Part shown: in pieces, positions 10,962 to 18,997 of the stretch
Layout: each line of letters opens with the position of its first letter
Numbering within the stretch: position 1 is the stretch's first letter
Assembly (NCBI GenBank): GCA_903900155.1
Contig: CAIUMD010000086.1
Coordinates: forward strand, 1 to 64,000
Source: an uncultured Caulobacterales bacterium
GTDB lineage: Bacteria; Pseudomonadota; Alphaproteobacteria; Caulobacterales; Caulobacteraceae
Direction: 5' to 3'
DNA length: 64,000 nt
The notes under the pieces: model-generated
What the model saw: the letters and a program-made list of their open reading frames with translations, nothing else
The model's database searches: none
Told to the model about the DNA's origin: nothing
Position numbers and translations under genes: made by a program

Positions 10962-13349
10962 ATGACTGAAACGCGCGTCAGCGCCGCGTCCGTCTGCCGC
11001 AAGCTGCTGCTCAGCGGCGCGGCGTGGATGGCGTTCGCCTGCGCGGCCCACGCCCAGCAGAGCTTCGTGGATATACCGCCGACCCCGGTGGTCCCCGCCG
11101 CGCCTTCGGACGGCCTGGGCGACCAGGGCTACTATCTGGAATCGGACCTGCTGATCCGGGACGACAAGAACCAGATCATGACGGCCCAGGGCTCGGTGCA
11201 GGCGCGCTACCAGGGCCGCACCCTGCGCGCCGACCAGGTGATCTACGACGCCAAGACCGGCTCGGTGACCGCCGACGGCCACGTGCAGGTGCTCAATCCG
11301 GACGGCACGGCCGAGTTCGCCGACCACATGGAGGTCGACAAGGACTTCAAGGCCGGCTTCGCCCAGAACTTCGCCGCCCGCCTGGACCAGAACATCAAGC
11401 TGGCCTCGGTCACGGCCGTGCGTCGCAACCAGAACATCCAGGAACTGAACAAGGCGATCTACACGCCCTGCGAAGTCTGCGCCGAGAAGCCCCGCCCGAC
11501 CTGGTCGGTCACGGCCGACAAGATCGTGCAGGATAAGCAGAAGCAGCTGGTCTACTACAAGAACGCCGTCATCCACCTGTGGGGCGCGCCGATCCTGTAC
11601 ATGCCGCTGTTCTGGCATCCCGATCCGTCGGCCAAGCGCAGTTCGGGCTTCCTGGCGCCCAAGATCGACTTTTCCAGGGGCCGGGGCATCTCGTACAATC
11701 AGCCCTATCTGTACGTGATCTCGCCGTCATCGGACGTCATCGTCTCACCGCAAATCAACAGTCAGGTAAACCCGTTCCTGAACGTGAACTACCGCAAGCG
11801 CTTCTACTCGGGGATTATCGAGGCGCGCGGCGGCCTTACGTACGACAAGGACTTCGATATCAGGGGCAACCGGTTCGGCAAAGCGACCGCTCGCAGCTAC
11901 ATTCTGGCCCACGGCAAGTTCGACATCGACGCCAAGTGGAAATGGGGCTTCGCGGCGGAGCGAGTCTCGGACGCCCTATTGTTCGACAAGTATAAGGTCA
12001 ACAGCGTCTACCAACAGCGCGGTCTGTTCACGAGCGACGACCATCGCCTGGTCTCTCAGCTTTACGCCACGCGCCAGGATGCGCGGTCGTGGTTCTCGGT
12101 CTCGGCCGTCTCGGTCCAGGGCCTGCGCGTCGTCGGCATCAACCCGACGACCAGGTTCGCCAACGCCTTCGAGAACAGCGGCGCCTTCCCCCTGATCGGC
12201 CCGCTGGTCGAGGCCCGTTGGGAACCGGACAGCCCGATCCTGGGCGGCCGCCTGCGCCTCCAGGGCACGGGCGTCATGCTGAACCGCTCGGAATCGCAGT
12301 ACGGCGAAGCCCCCTACTTCCTGCCCACCTACAAGGGCCAGGACGGGGTCGACTCCAGCCGCGCCAGCTTCAAGGCCGACTGGCGCACCAGCAAGATCGT
12401 CGGCAACGGCCTGAAGATCTCGCCGTTCGCCCAGGCCCGCGGCGACGCCTATTCGATCAAGACCTATGTCTCGCCCGCCGCCGCCGCACTGGGCGACGAC
12501 GACAAGAACACCTATACCCGCGCCCTGGGCGTGGGCGGCGTCGACTTCAGCCTGCCCTTCTTCAAGCCGCTGAAGAACGGCGGCAACGTCGTACTGGAAC
12601 CCCTGGCCCAGGTCGCCGCCGGCTCGAACAGCTCGCGCGTGCCGACCGTCGTCGCCCGCAACGGGACGACGACCTATCTCTACAACGAGGACAGCGCGAC
12701 GCTGGAGTTCGACGAGACCAACCTGTTCTCGGCCAACAAGTCGCCGGGCTTCGACCTCTATGAGGGCGGCCAGCGCCTGAACGTCGGCGGCCGCGCCACC
12801 TACAACCTCCCGAACGGCACGGGCGGCAGCATCCTGGTCGGCCGCAGCTTCCGCTCGGAGTTCGACCCGCTGCTGCCGGCGCGCACGGGCCTGCAGAACA
12901 AGTCGTCGGACTGGATCGTGACCGCGACGGTCACGCCGGTGCGCGGCATCACGGGCTTCGTCCGCACGCGCCTTGACGCCGAAACCCAGGAGATCCACCG
13001 GATCGAAACGGGCGTGGACGCCTACACCAACCGCGGCTGGGGCTCGATCCGCTATCTGAAGGACGAGATCGACTCGAACGGCTCGCGCCAGGAAAGCTTC
13101 GAAGCCCGTGGCGAAGTTAAGCTGACCAAGAAATTCTCGCTGACCACCTTCGGCCAGCGCGACATGGTGCGGAACGTGTGGCGTCGCCGCGATGTCGGCG
13201 TAGCCTTTCAGGACGACTGCATTCGGATCGACGTGATCTACCAACAGCAGGATCGCTACGCTTCGACGGCGAGCGGTCTGCGGCTGCAGCCTGACCGTAC
13301 GATCGTGTTCCGCCTAACGCTCGCCACATTGGGCGATACAGGGTACTGA
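10962..13349 (+). CDS. lptD: LPS assembly outer-membrane protein LptD
   Basis: The product is 795 residues from MTETRVSAA: a signal peptide ending CAAHAQQ, an N-terminal OstA beta-jellyroll (about 45-200, with ILIRDDKNQIMTAQGSVQAR-like strands) and a large C-terminal barrel ending RLTLATLGDTGY. LptD with LptE inserts LPS in the outer leaflet. The start was taken as the third in-frame ATG, because AGGA lies 6 bases before it and the signal peptide then has normal length. Earlier starts would overlap lptG. The Cys pair in YTPCEVCAEKP may form one of the disulfides known for the family. Confidence 0.93.
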   Translation: MTETRVSAASVCRKLLLSGAAWMAFACAAHAQQSFVDIPPTPVVPAAPSDGLGDQGYYLESDLLIRDDKNQIMTAQGSVQARYQGRTLRADQVIYDAKTGSVTADGHVQVLNPDGTAEFADHMEVDKDFKAGFAQNFAARLDQNIKLASVTAVRRNQNIQELNKAIYTPCEVCAEKPRPTWSVTADKIVQDKQKQLVYYKNAVIHLWGAPILYMPLFWHPDPSAKRSSGFLAPKIDFSRGRGISYNQPYLYVISPSSDVIVSPQINSQVNPFLNVNYRKRFYSGIIEARGGLTYDKDFDIRGNRFGKATARSYILAHGKFDIDAKWKWGFAAERVSDALLFDKYKVNSVYQQRGLFTSDDHRLVSQLYATRQDARSWFSVSAVSVQGLRVVGINPTTRFANAFENSGAFPLIGPLVEARWEPDSPILGGRLRLQGTGVMLNRSESQYGEAPYFLPTYKGQDGVDSSRASFKADWRTSKIVGNGLKISPFAQARGDAYSIKTYVSPAAAALGDDDKNTYTRALGVGGVDFSLPFFKPLKNGGNVVLEPLAQVAAGSNSSRVPTVVARNGTTTYLYNEDSATLEFDETNLFSANKSPGFDLYEGGQRLNVGGRATYNLPNGTGGSILVGRSFRSEFDPLLPARTGLQNKSSDWIVTATVTPVRGITGFVRTRLDAETQEIHRIETGVDAYTNRGWGSIRYLKDEIDSNGSRQESFEARGEVKLTKKFSLTTFGQRDMVRNVWRRRDVGVAFQDDCIRIDVIYQQQDRYASTASGLRLQPDRTIVFRLTLATLGDTGY

Positions 13350-13518
13350 GTGACCGCGCCTGGGGGGCGTGCGGGGCCAACCCGCATGTCAGACAGGCGT
13401 GTCTTGGGGGCGACGGCCGAAAGGAAAACGCCGGATCGGCGATCGCCGCCCCCGAAAACATGATAATCGACCGCGCTCCCGAGCGGGGCGGACTGGGCCT
13501 AAAGGAACGACACTATCC

Positions 13519-14892
13519 ATGCGGTCTGCGCGTAGCGTGACGACTTTCGCGGCCGGCGCCGCGTCCATTCTCGCCCTGACCGTGGCGAGCCTCGGCGCGC
13601 CCGCCGTCGCCCAGACCCAGGAGGCGCCGCCGCCCCAGGTCGACGCCCCGCCGGCCGCCGCGCCGGCCGCCGCGACCAAGCCGGCTGCGCCGCAGCCGCT
13701 GCAGGAAAGCGTCGCCGCCGTCATCAACGACGAGATCGTCTCCAGCTACGACCTGATGCAGCGCATGCGCCTGCTGATGGCGACGTCGGGCATGCAGCCG
13801 ACCCAGGAGAACCTGCCGCAGATCGAGCAGGAAGCCCTGCGCTCGCTGGTCGATGAGCACCTGCAGATGCAGGAGCTGCGCCGCGTCGAGAAGCAGCAGA
13901 AGATCACGATCATCTCGACCGACAAGGAAGTCGACGAGCAGATCGCCGACATCGCCCAGTCCAACAAGATGAGCGCCGGGCAATTGAAGCAGTCGCTGGT
14001 GCAGCAAGGCATCGGCCTGGACACCTGGCGCGCCCAGCTGCGCGCTGATTCGAGCTGGCAATCCTGGATCCAGGGGCGCTACGGCTCGCGCCTGCGCATC
14101 GGCGAAGACCAGATCAAGGCTTATCAGCGCCGCCTGGCCGAGTCGGCCGCCAAGCCGCAGTACCAGCTGAGCGAAGTCTTCCTGGACGCCAGCCGCGTGG
14201 GCGGCATGGAAGTCGCCATGAACGGCGCCAGCCAGTTGATCAACCAGATGCAACAGGGTGCGCCGTTCGCGGCCGTGGCCCGCCAGTTCTCCGGTTCGGC
14301 CACCGCGGCCAACGGCGGCGACATCGGCTGGGTCAGCCAAGGCGAGATGCCGGCCGAGGTCGACGCCGCGGTGGAACAGCTGCGCCCCGGCCAGCTGTCC
14401 AAGCCCATCCAGGTCAAGGACGGCGTCTACATCATCTACCTGCGCGACAAGCGCGCCGGCTCCAAGACCGCGATCGTCGACCTCAAGCAGGTCGCCGCGC
14501 CGCTGGCCGCCGGCGCCACCCAGGCGCAGGTCGATGCGGCGACCAAGCTGCTGACCGACCTGAAGCCCAAGATCACCAGCTGCCAGACGCTGGAAAGCGC
14601 CGCCGGCAAGGTCGACGGCCTGGTCGCCGGCGACCTGGGCGAGGCCGAGATCACCGACCTGGCGCCCGCCTTCCAGGAGGCGGCCAACAAGCTGGACGTC
14701 GGCCAGATCTCGAACCCGATCCGCACCGACGCCGGCATGCACCTGATCGCCGTCTGCGGTAAGCGCCAGGGCGGCGCCAACGCCCCGTCGCACGACCAGA
14801 TCGAGAACCGCCTGCGCGGCCAGCAACTGGCGCTGATCGCCAAGCGCTATCTGCGCGACCTGCGCAACCAGGCCACCATCGAGACCCGATAG
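13519..14892 (+). CDS. surA: Periplasmic peptidyl-prolyl isomerase and chaperone, SurA-like
   Basis: From MRSARSVTTFA the product is 457 residues, with a signal peptide ending PAVAQ, a Pro/Ala-rich linker, a SurA N-terminal chaperone domain (VAAVINDEIVSSYDLMQRM) and one clear parvulin-type PPIase domain (about 245-345; FAAVARQFSGSATAANGGDIGWV). A second, weaker parvulin-like part follows toward the C-terminus. SurA escorts outer-membrane proteins, LptD among them, to the Bam complex, which fits its place after lptD. AAGGAA precedes the chosen ATG. An upstream in-frame ATG at 13369 would add 50 non-signal residues and is rejected. Confidence 0.92.
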   Translation: MRSARSVTTFAAGAASILALTVASLGAPAVAQTQEAPPPQVDAPPAAAPAAATKPAAPQPLQESVAAVINDEIVSSYDLMQRMRLLMATSGMQPTQENLPQIEQEALRSLVDEHLQMQELRRVEKQQKITIISTDKEVDEQIADIAQSNKMSAGQLKQSLVQQGIGLDTWRAQLRADSSWQSWIQGRYGSRLRIGEDQIKAYQRRLAESAAKPQYQLSEVFLDASRVGGMEVAMNGASQLINQMQQGAPFAAVARQFSGSATAANGGDIGWVSQGEMPAEVDAAVEQLRPGQLSKPIQVKDGVYIIYLRDKRAGSKTAIVDLKQVAAPLAAGATQAQVDAATKLLTDLKPKITSCQTLESAAGKVDGLVAGDLGEAEITDLAPAFQEAANKLDVGQISNPIRTDAGMHLIAVCGKRQGGANAPSHDQIENRLRGQQLALIAKRYLRDLRNQATIETR

Positions 14893-14901
14893 GCCGCCCC
14901 G

Positions 14902-15900
14902 GTGACGCGGCCCCTCGCTCTCAGCGCCGGTGATCCCGCCGGCGTCGGCGCGGAGATCATCGCCAAGGCTTGGGCTGCGCTGCGCCACGACGGCCCCTCC
15001 TTCGTCGTGGTCGGCGACGCCCAGCTGCTGGCCTCGGCCGGCGGCGGGGTGAAGGTCCGCGCCGTGACCCGGCCGCAGGACGTGGCGGGCGTCTTTCCCG
15101 ACGCCCTGCCGGTCATCGACATCCCCCTGCTCTCCCCGGTCGTCGCCGGCCAGCCGTCGCCGGCCTATGCGCCGCAGGTGATCCGCTGGATCGAGACCGG
15201 CGTGGGCCTGGCCCTGTCGGGCGCCGTCTCCGGCCTGGTCACCGCCCCGATCGCCAAGGCGCCGCTTTACGAAGCCGGCTTTAAGTTTCCCGGCCATACC
15301 GAGTTCCTGGCCGAACTGACCGCCGCCGAGCGCTTCGAGGGCGCGCGGGGTCCGGTGATGATGCTGGCCGCCGCCGACCTGCGCGCCACTCTGGTCACCA
15401 TCCACACCAGCATCGCCAAGGTCCCAACCGCCCTGGACGTCGAGAGCATCGTCAACAGCGGCCTCGTCACCGCCCAAGCCCTGCGCCGCGACTTCGGCGT
15501 CAGCCAGCCCCGCCTGGCCATCGCCGCCCTGAACCCGCACGCCGGCGAAGGTGGAGCGCTGGGTCGCGAGGAGATCGAGATCATCGCCCCGGCCGTGCGC
15601 GCCTTGCAGGACCTGGGGGTCGACTGCTTCGGCCCCGCGCCGGCCGACACCCTGTTCCACCCGGAAGCCCGCGTCCGCTACGACGGGGTGCTGTGCATGT
15701 ATCACGACCAGGCCCTGATCCCGGTCAAGATGCTGGATTTCTGGGGCGGGGTGAACATCACCCTGGGCTTGCCGATCGTGCGCACCTCGCCCGACCACGG
15801 CACGGGCTTCGACATCGCTGGACGCGGCATTGCTCGTCCCGATAGCCTGATCGCCGCCATCAAGCTGGCGGCCGACATCGCCGCCCGTCGCGGCGCCTGA
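14902..15900 (+). CDS. pdxA: 4-hydroxythreonine-4-phosphate dehydrogenase
   Basis: The 332-residue PdxA protein makes the aminoacetone phosphate precursor in de novo pyridoxal phosphate synthesis. It uses a GTG start 9 bp after surA. Family marks include LSAGDPAGVGAEII at the N-terminus, metal-binding histidines in KFPGHTEFLAEL, ALNPHAGEGG and CMYHDQALIPVKML, and the signature VRTSPDHGTGFDIAG near the end. The surA-pdxA-rsmA order is widely conserved in Proteobacteria. Confidence 0.95.
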   Translation: MTRPLALSAGDPAGVGAEIIAKAWAALRHDGPSFVVVGDAQLLASAGGGVKVRAVTRPQDVAGVFPDALPVIDIPLLSPVVAGQPSPAYAPQVIRWIETGVGLALSGAVSGLVTAPIAKAPLYEAGFKFPGHTEFLAELTAAERFEGARGPVMMLAAADLRATLVTIHTSIAKVPTALDVESIVNSGLVTAQALRRDFGVSQPRLAIAALNPHAGEGGALGREEIEIIAPAVRALQDLGVDCFGPAPADTLFHPEARVRYDGVLCMYHDQALIPVKMLDFWGGVNITLGLPIVRTSPDHGTGFDIAGRGIARPDSLIAAIKLAADIAARRGA

Positions 15901-15911
15901 GAGACAAGACC

Positions 15912-16733
15912 ATGAGCCTGGCCGACCTGCCGCCCCTGCGCGAGGCCCTGGAGCGCCACGACCTGATGGCGCGCAAGAGCTTTGGCCAGCACTTCCTGCT
16001 GGACCTGAACATCACGCGCAAGATCGCCCGCCTGGCTGACGTCCATGAGGGCGATACCGTGGTCGAGGTCGGTCCCGGCCCCGGCGGCCTGACCCGCGCC
16101 CTGCTCGAAACCGGCGCCCGCGTCGTGGCCATCGAGAAGGACAGCCGCTTCCTGCCCCTGCTGGCCGAGCTGTCCGAGGCCGCCGACGGTCGCCTGGAGC
16201 TAGTTGAAGGCGACGCCCTGAAGGTCGACGGCGCCAAGGCCGCCGGCGGCGTCCCCGCGCACGTGGTTTCCAACCTCCCCTACAATGTCGGCACCCAGTT
16301 GCTGATCAACTGGCTGACGGGCCCGTTCAAGCCGCTGTCGATGACCCTGATGTTCCAGAAGGAAGTCGCCGACCGCATCGTCGCCGCCGCGGACGACGAC
16401 GCCTATGGCCGCCTGGCCGTGATCTCCCAGGTGCTGTGCGACGCCAGGACGGTCATGGACCTGCCGGCCAAGGCCTTCACGCCGCCGCCGAAAGTCGCCT
16501 CGGCCGTCGTGCGCCTGGTCCCCAAGGCCGATCCGCCGCCCGCCGACGTCATCGCCGCCCTGGAACGCGTCACCGCCGCCGCCTTCGGCCAGCGCCGCAA
16601 GATGCTGCGGTCGAGCCTGAAAGCGCTGGGCGGCGGCGAGCTGTGCGAGAAAGCCGGGATCAGCCCCGACGCCCGCGCCGAGGTCGTCGACCTGGCCGGG
16701 TTCCTGGCGCTGGCGCGGGCGACGCTGGACTGA
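15912..16733 (+). CDS. rsmA: 16S rRNA (adenine-N6,N6)-dimethyltransferase
   Basis: The 273-residue RsmA/KsgA methylates two adjacent adenines near the 3' end of 16S rRNA during late small-subunit assembly. FGQHFLLDLNI at residues about 20-30 is the family N-terminal mark, EVGPGPGGLT is the SAM-binding motif, and SNLPYNVGT is the NLPY catalytic motif. It lies 11 bp after pdxA, and its stop overlaps the next start. Confidence 0.96.
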   Translation: MSLADLPPLREALERHDLMARKSFGQHFLLDLNITRKIARLADVHEGDTVVEVGPGPGGLTRALLETGARVVAIEKDSRFLPLLAELSEAADGRLELVEGDALKVDGAKAAGGVPAHVVSNLPYNVGTQLLINWLTGPFKPLSMTLMFQKEVADRIVAAADDDAYGRLAVISQVLCDARTVMDLPAKAFTPPPKVASAVVRLVPKADPPPADVIAALERVTAAAFGQRRKMLRSSLKALGGGELCEKAGISPDARAEVVDLAGFLALARATLD

Positions 16734-17182
16734 TGTCGAACCGCTACGGCCTGTCGATCAGAACCGCCCAGGTCGGCGACGCGGACGGCTTGGCGGAATT
16801 GCTGTCGAAGGTCGGCGTGACGGTCCCCAAGGATCGCCTCGCACAACGCCTGGCCTCCATGCTGGATCAACCCGGCGCCCTGCTCATCGCCGACGAATGG
16901 GGACCGCCCTCCGGTGTCATCGCCGTGCACTGGCATGCCATGCTGACGGCCGATCTGAAGATCGGCGCGATCTCCACCCTCTTCGTCGATCCCGAGCGGC
17001 GTCGGAACGGCATCGCCCGCCTGCTGCTGAAGTCCGCCGCGCAGGCCGCGCGGTCGGCGGGATGCGGCGAACTGCTCGTGGAAACGCCCGGGGCGGCGGA
17101 TGATCTACGCGCCTTCTGCCTGGCCACAGGCTTCGAGCAGAGCGGCGAAACCTTCGCCCGCGCCCTGCGCAAGCGCGCCTAA
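16733..17182 (+). CDS. GNAT-family N-acetyltransferase
   Basis: The 149-residue protein begins MSNRYGLSIRTAQVGDADG and contains the acetyl-CoA pyrophosphate loop RRRNGIARLLL followed by AAQAARSAGCGELLVET, the usual GNAT alpha3-beta5 region. The ATG overlaps the rsmA stop (ATGA), so it is probably co-translated with it. The substrate cannot be deduced. The family includes acetylators of amino groups on small molecules and proteins. Confidence 0.85.
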   Translation: MSNRYGLSIRTAQVGDADGLAELLSKVGVTVPKDRLAQRLASMLDQPGALLIADEWGPPSGVIAVHWHAMLTADLKIGAISTLFVDPERRRNGIARLLLKSAAQAARSAGCGELLVETPGAADDLRAFCLATGFEQSGETFARALRKRA

Positions 17183-17265
17183 GCGGGCAAGCCAAGCTTC
17201 AGCTTAGGTTCATCTACGTCCAGTCTACCCTCCGGTTGAGCTCGTCGCTCGACGGGGAGAAAGCC

Positions 17266-17736
17266 ATGGCCGTTCGCCTGATCCTGGCCTGCGTGATGCT
17301 GTTCCTGGCCGCGTTCGCGGTGATGGCGGGCGAGCGCGGCGGCGTCCCGTCGGCCTTCGCGACCGACGGGACGCATCACGTCTATGTCCGGGTGTCGATC
17401 AACGACGCCAAGCCGGTCTGGATGCTGCTGGACACCGGCGCCTCGCCCTCGACCATCGATCGCGACTATGCCCGCTCGATCGGGCTGACGCTGGGCCGTG
17501 AACGCAACATCGGCAAGGGCGTCGGCGGCGACGCCATCCCCATCGCCAAGACCTCGGTCGCCCAGCTGCGGATCGGCGCGACCCGTCGCGACAAGGTCGC
17601 CTTCGAGGCCATGCCGTTCAGGTACACCGCGCCGGATGGCGAGACGGCGGTCGGGGTGATCGGCCGCAGCGCCCTGACCGGCCGCACCCTGGTCCTGGAC
17701 TATCCGGCGTCTAGCCCGCCTCGAACGCCTCGATGA
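17266..17736 (+). CDS. Short retropepsin-like aspartic protease, exported
   Basis: From MAVRLILACVM the protein has 156 residues. An N-terminal signal or anchor segment (about 1-22) is followed by a retropepsin-like domain with the catalytic motif LLDTGASPSTID and the later GVIGRSAL segment that stands in for the usual hydrophobic-Gly motif. GGGGAG lies 8 bases before the chosen ATG. Only one half-domain is present, as in self-dimerising retropepsins. The last residues (YPASSPPRTPR) look unrelated to the fold and fall where the frame overlaps the 3' end of the convergent merR gene by 26 bp, so the C-terminus may be truncated. Confidence 0.7.
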   Translation: MAVRLILACVMLFLAAFAVMAGERGGVPSAFATDGTHHVYVRVSINDAKPVWMLLDTGASPSTIDRDYARSIGLTLGRERNIGKGVGGDAIPIAKTSVAQLRIGATRRDKVAFEAMPFRYTAPDGETAVGVIGRSALTGRTLVLDYPASSPPRTPR

Positions 17737-18115
17737 TCGGGCACGGGCCGGTGTCGGACGCCGCGCAGGCGCCGGCAAGCTTGGCCAGCGACGCTCGCGC
17801 CGCCTGCAACTCGGCGATCTTCTCGTCCAGGGCCGTGATCCGCTGGACCGCCAGCGCCCTGGCCCGCGCGCGGTCCTGGCCAGCGTCCAGCTCCAGCAGC
17901 TCGCCGATCTGCTCCAGGGTGAAGCCGGCGCCTTGCGCCTGGCGGATGAACTTCAGTCGCCGCACGTCCTCGCCGCCATAGCGCCGGATCCCGCCCGAGG
18001 TCGCCGAACCGCCGGACTTGTCGGGCGTTCGAAGCAGTCCGCGACGCTGATAGTAACGCACCGTCTCCACGCCGACGCCGCCCTCGCGGGCCAGGTTCGC
18101 GATTGTGCCGGCCAT
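17711..18115 (-). CDS. MerR-family regulator resembling mercuric MerR but lacking one Hg ligand
   Basis: The 134-residue protein has an N-terminal MerR winged HTH (VETVRYYQRRGLL, residues 16-28), a dimerisation coiled coil (about 80-115) and a C-terminal loop with Cys117 and Cys125 in ACAASDTGPCPII. That loop closely resembles the one in Tn501 MerR, where Cys82, Cys117 and Cys126 hold Hg(II). At position 82 this protein has Asp-Arg (DAGQDRAR) instead of Cys, so classical three-Cys Hg binding is not expected. It is divergent from the glutaredoxin-MauE gene across a mer-type operator. The inducer may be a thiol-active compound or another metal. Confidence 0.88.
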   Translation of the reverse strand: MAGTIANLAREGGVGVETVRYYQRRGLLRTPDKSGGSATSGGIRRYGGEDVRRLKFIRQAQGAGFTLEQIGELLELDAGQDRARARALAVQRITALDEKIAELQAARASLAKLAGACAASDTGPCPIIEAFEAG

Positions 18116-18118
18116 GCC

Positions 18119-18149
18119 TTGACTCCGTACCATAGTACGGAAGCTACAT
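18119..18149 (+). promoter_or_regulatory. MerR-type promoter and operator, near-identical to mer operators
   Basis: TTGACT (-35) and CTACAT (-10) are separated by 19 bp, the over-long spacing that needs MerR-type DNA untwisting. The spacer holds the dyad CCGTAC-CATA-GTACGG followed by AAG. Outside its 4-bp centre this spacer has the same bases as the well-known Tn501/Tn21 merT operator. It faces the glutaredoxin-MauE gene (ATG 36 bp downstream of the -10) and lies 4 bp from the merR start, so it can also repress merR. Confidence 0.8.
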
Positions 18150-18184
18150 GGGGCGGGAACGGTCGCCAGCCAAGGAGTGAAGCG

Positions 18185-18925
18185 ATGAGTCCCGTGAAGA
18201 AAGCCGTGCTGTACCGCATGGTCATGCCCGAGCACCTGTGCCCGTCCGGCCTGAAGGCGCTGCACCTGTTGAACGCCAAGGGCTATGCGGTCGAGGACCA
18301 TTGGCTGAAGACCCGCGCCGAGACCGACGCCTTCAAGGCCCAGCACGGCGTCGCAACCACGCCCCAGGTCTTCATCGACGGCCAGCGCATCGGCGGCTAC
18401 AGCGACCTGCGCCTGCACTTTGGCGCGCGCGATCCCAAGGCCCGGACCTACAAGCCGGTGATCGCCGTCTTCGCCGTGGCCGCGCTGATGGCCCTGGCGG
18501 CCTCCCAGGCCGCCTTCCACACGCCGTTGACGGTCCAGGCCGCCGAGTGGTTCGTGGCCTTCTCCATGAGCCTCCTGGCCATGCTGAAGCTGCGCGACGT
18601 CGAGACCTTCTCGACCATGTTCCTGAACTACGACCTCTTGGCCCGCCGCTGGGTTCCGTATGGCTACATCTATCCGTTCGCCGAGCTGGCGGCCGGCGTG
18701 CTGATGGCGGCGGGCGTCCTGACCTGGTTCGCCGCGCCCCTGGGACTCGTCATCGGCGGCATCGGGGCGGTGTCGGTGTTCAAGGCGGTCTATGTCGACA
18801 AGCGCGACCTCAAATGCGCCTGCGTCGGCGGCGACACCAACGTGCCGCTGGGTTTCGTGTCCCTGACCGAGAACCTTTTCATGGTCGCCATGGGCCTGTG
18901 GATGTTGGCTGGCCGACACGCCTAA
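18185..18925 (+). CDS. Glutaredoxin-MauE fusion membrane protein
   Basis: The 246-residue protein begins with a cytosolic glutaredoxin-like domain (1-85): HLCPSG has a single Cys19, TTP near residue 60 is the cis-Pro glutathione-site motif, and GGYSDL near 70 is the usual end motif. Four membrane segments of the MauE/DoxX type follow (about 92-110, 120-137, 160-200, 222-243). A CxC pair (LKCACVGG, Cys211/Cys213) lies in the loop before the last segment. MauE-family proteins move electrons or help disulfide formation across membranes. AGGAG precedes the ATG. The gene is driven by a MerR-type promoter, which suggests a metal- or thiol-stress redox role. The exact reaction is unknown. Confidence 0.85.
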   Translation: MSPVKKAVLYRMVMPEHLCPSGLKALHLLNAKGYAVEDHWLKTRAETDAFKAQHGVATTPQVFIDGQRIGGYSDLRLHFGARDPKARTYKPVIAVFAVAALMALAASQAAFHTPLTVQAAEWFVAFSMSLLAMLKLRDVETFSTMFLNYDLLARRWVPYGYIYPFAELAAGVLMAAGVLTWFAAPLGLVIGGIGAVSVFKAVYVDKRDLKCACVGGDTNVPLGFVSLTENLFMVAMGLWMLAGRHA

Positions 18926-18997
18926 CCCCTTGCGTGAAAGGCTATTGACGCTAAGCCTCGCGCTCTCCAGCCTAACCAAGGGCTGAGCGGGGCGAAC

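Noticed and set aside
13369..13518. 50-residue extension upstream of SurA
   Set aside because: It is Arg-rich and would hide the signal peptide from export; AAGGAA precedes the internal ATG.
13513..15798. A 761-codon minus-strand open frame
   Set aside because: It lies opposite surA and pdxA, both of which have clear family motifs on the plus strand.
17711..18925. A complete mercury-resistance operon
   Set aside because: Only the regulator and operator resemble mer; there is no MerT, MerP or MerA and the regulator lacks the Cys82 ligand.
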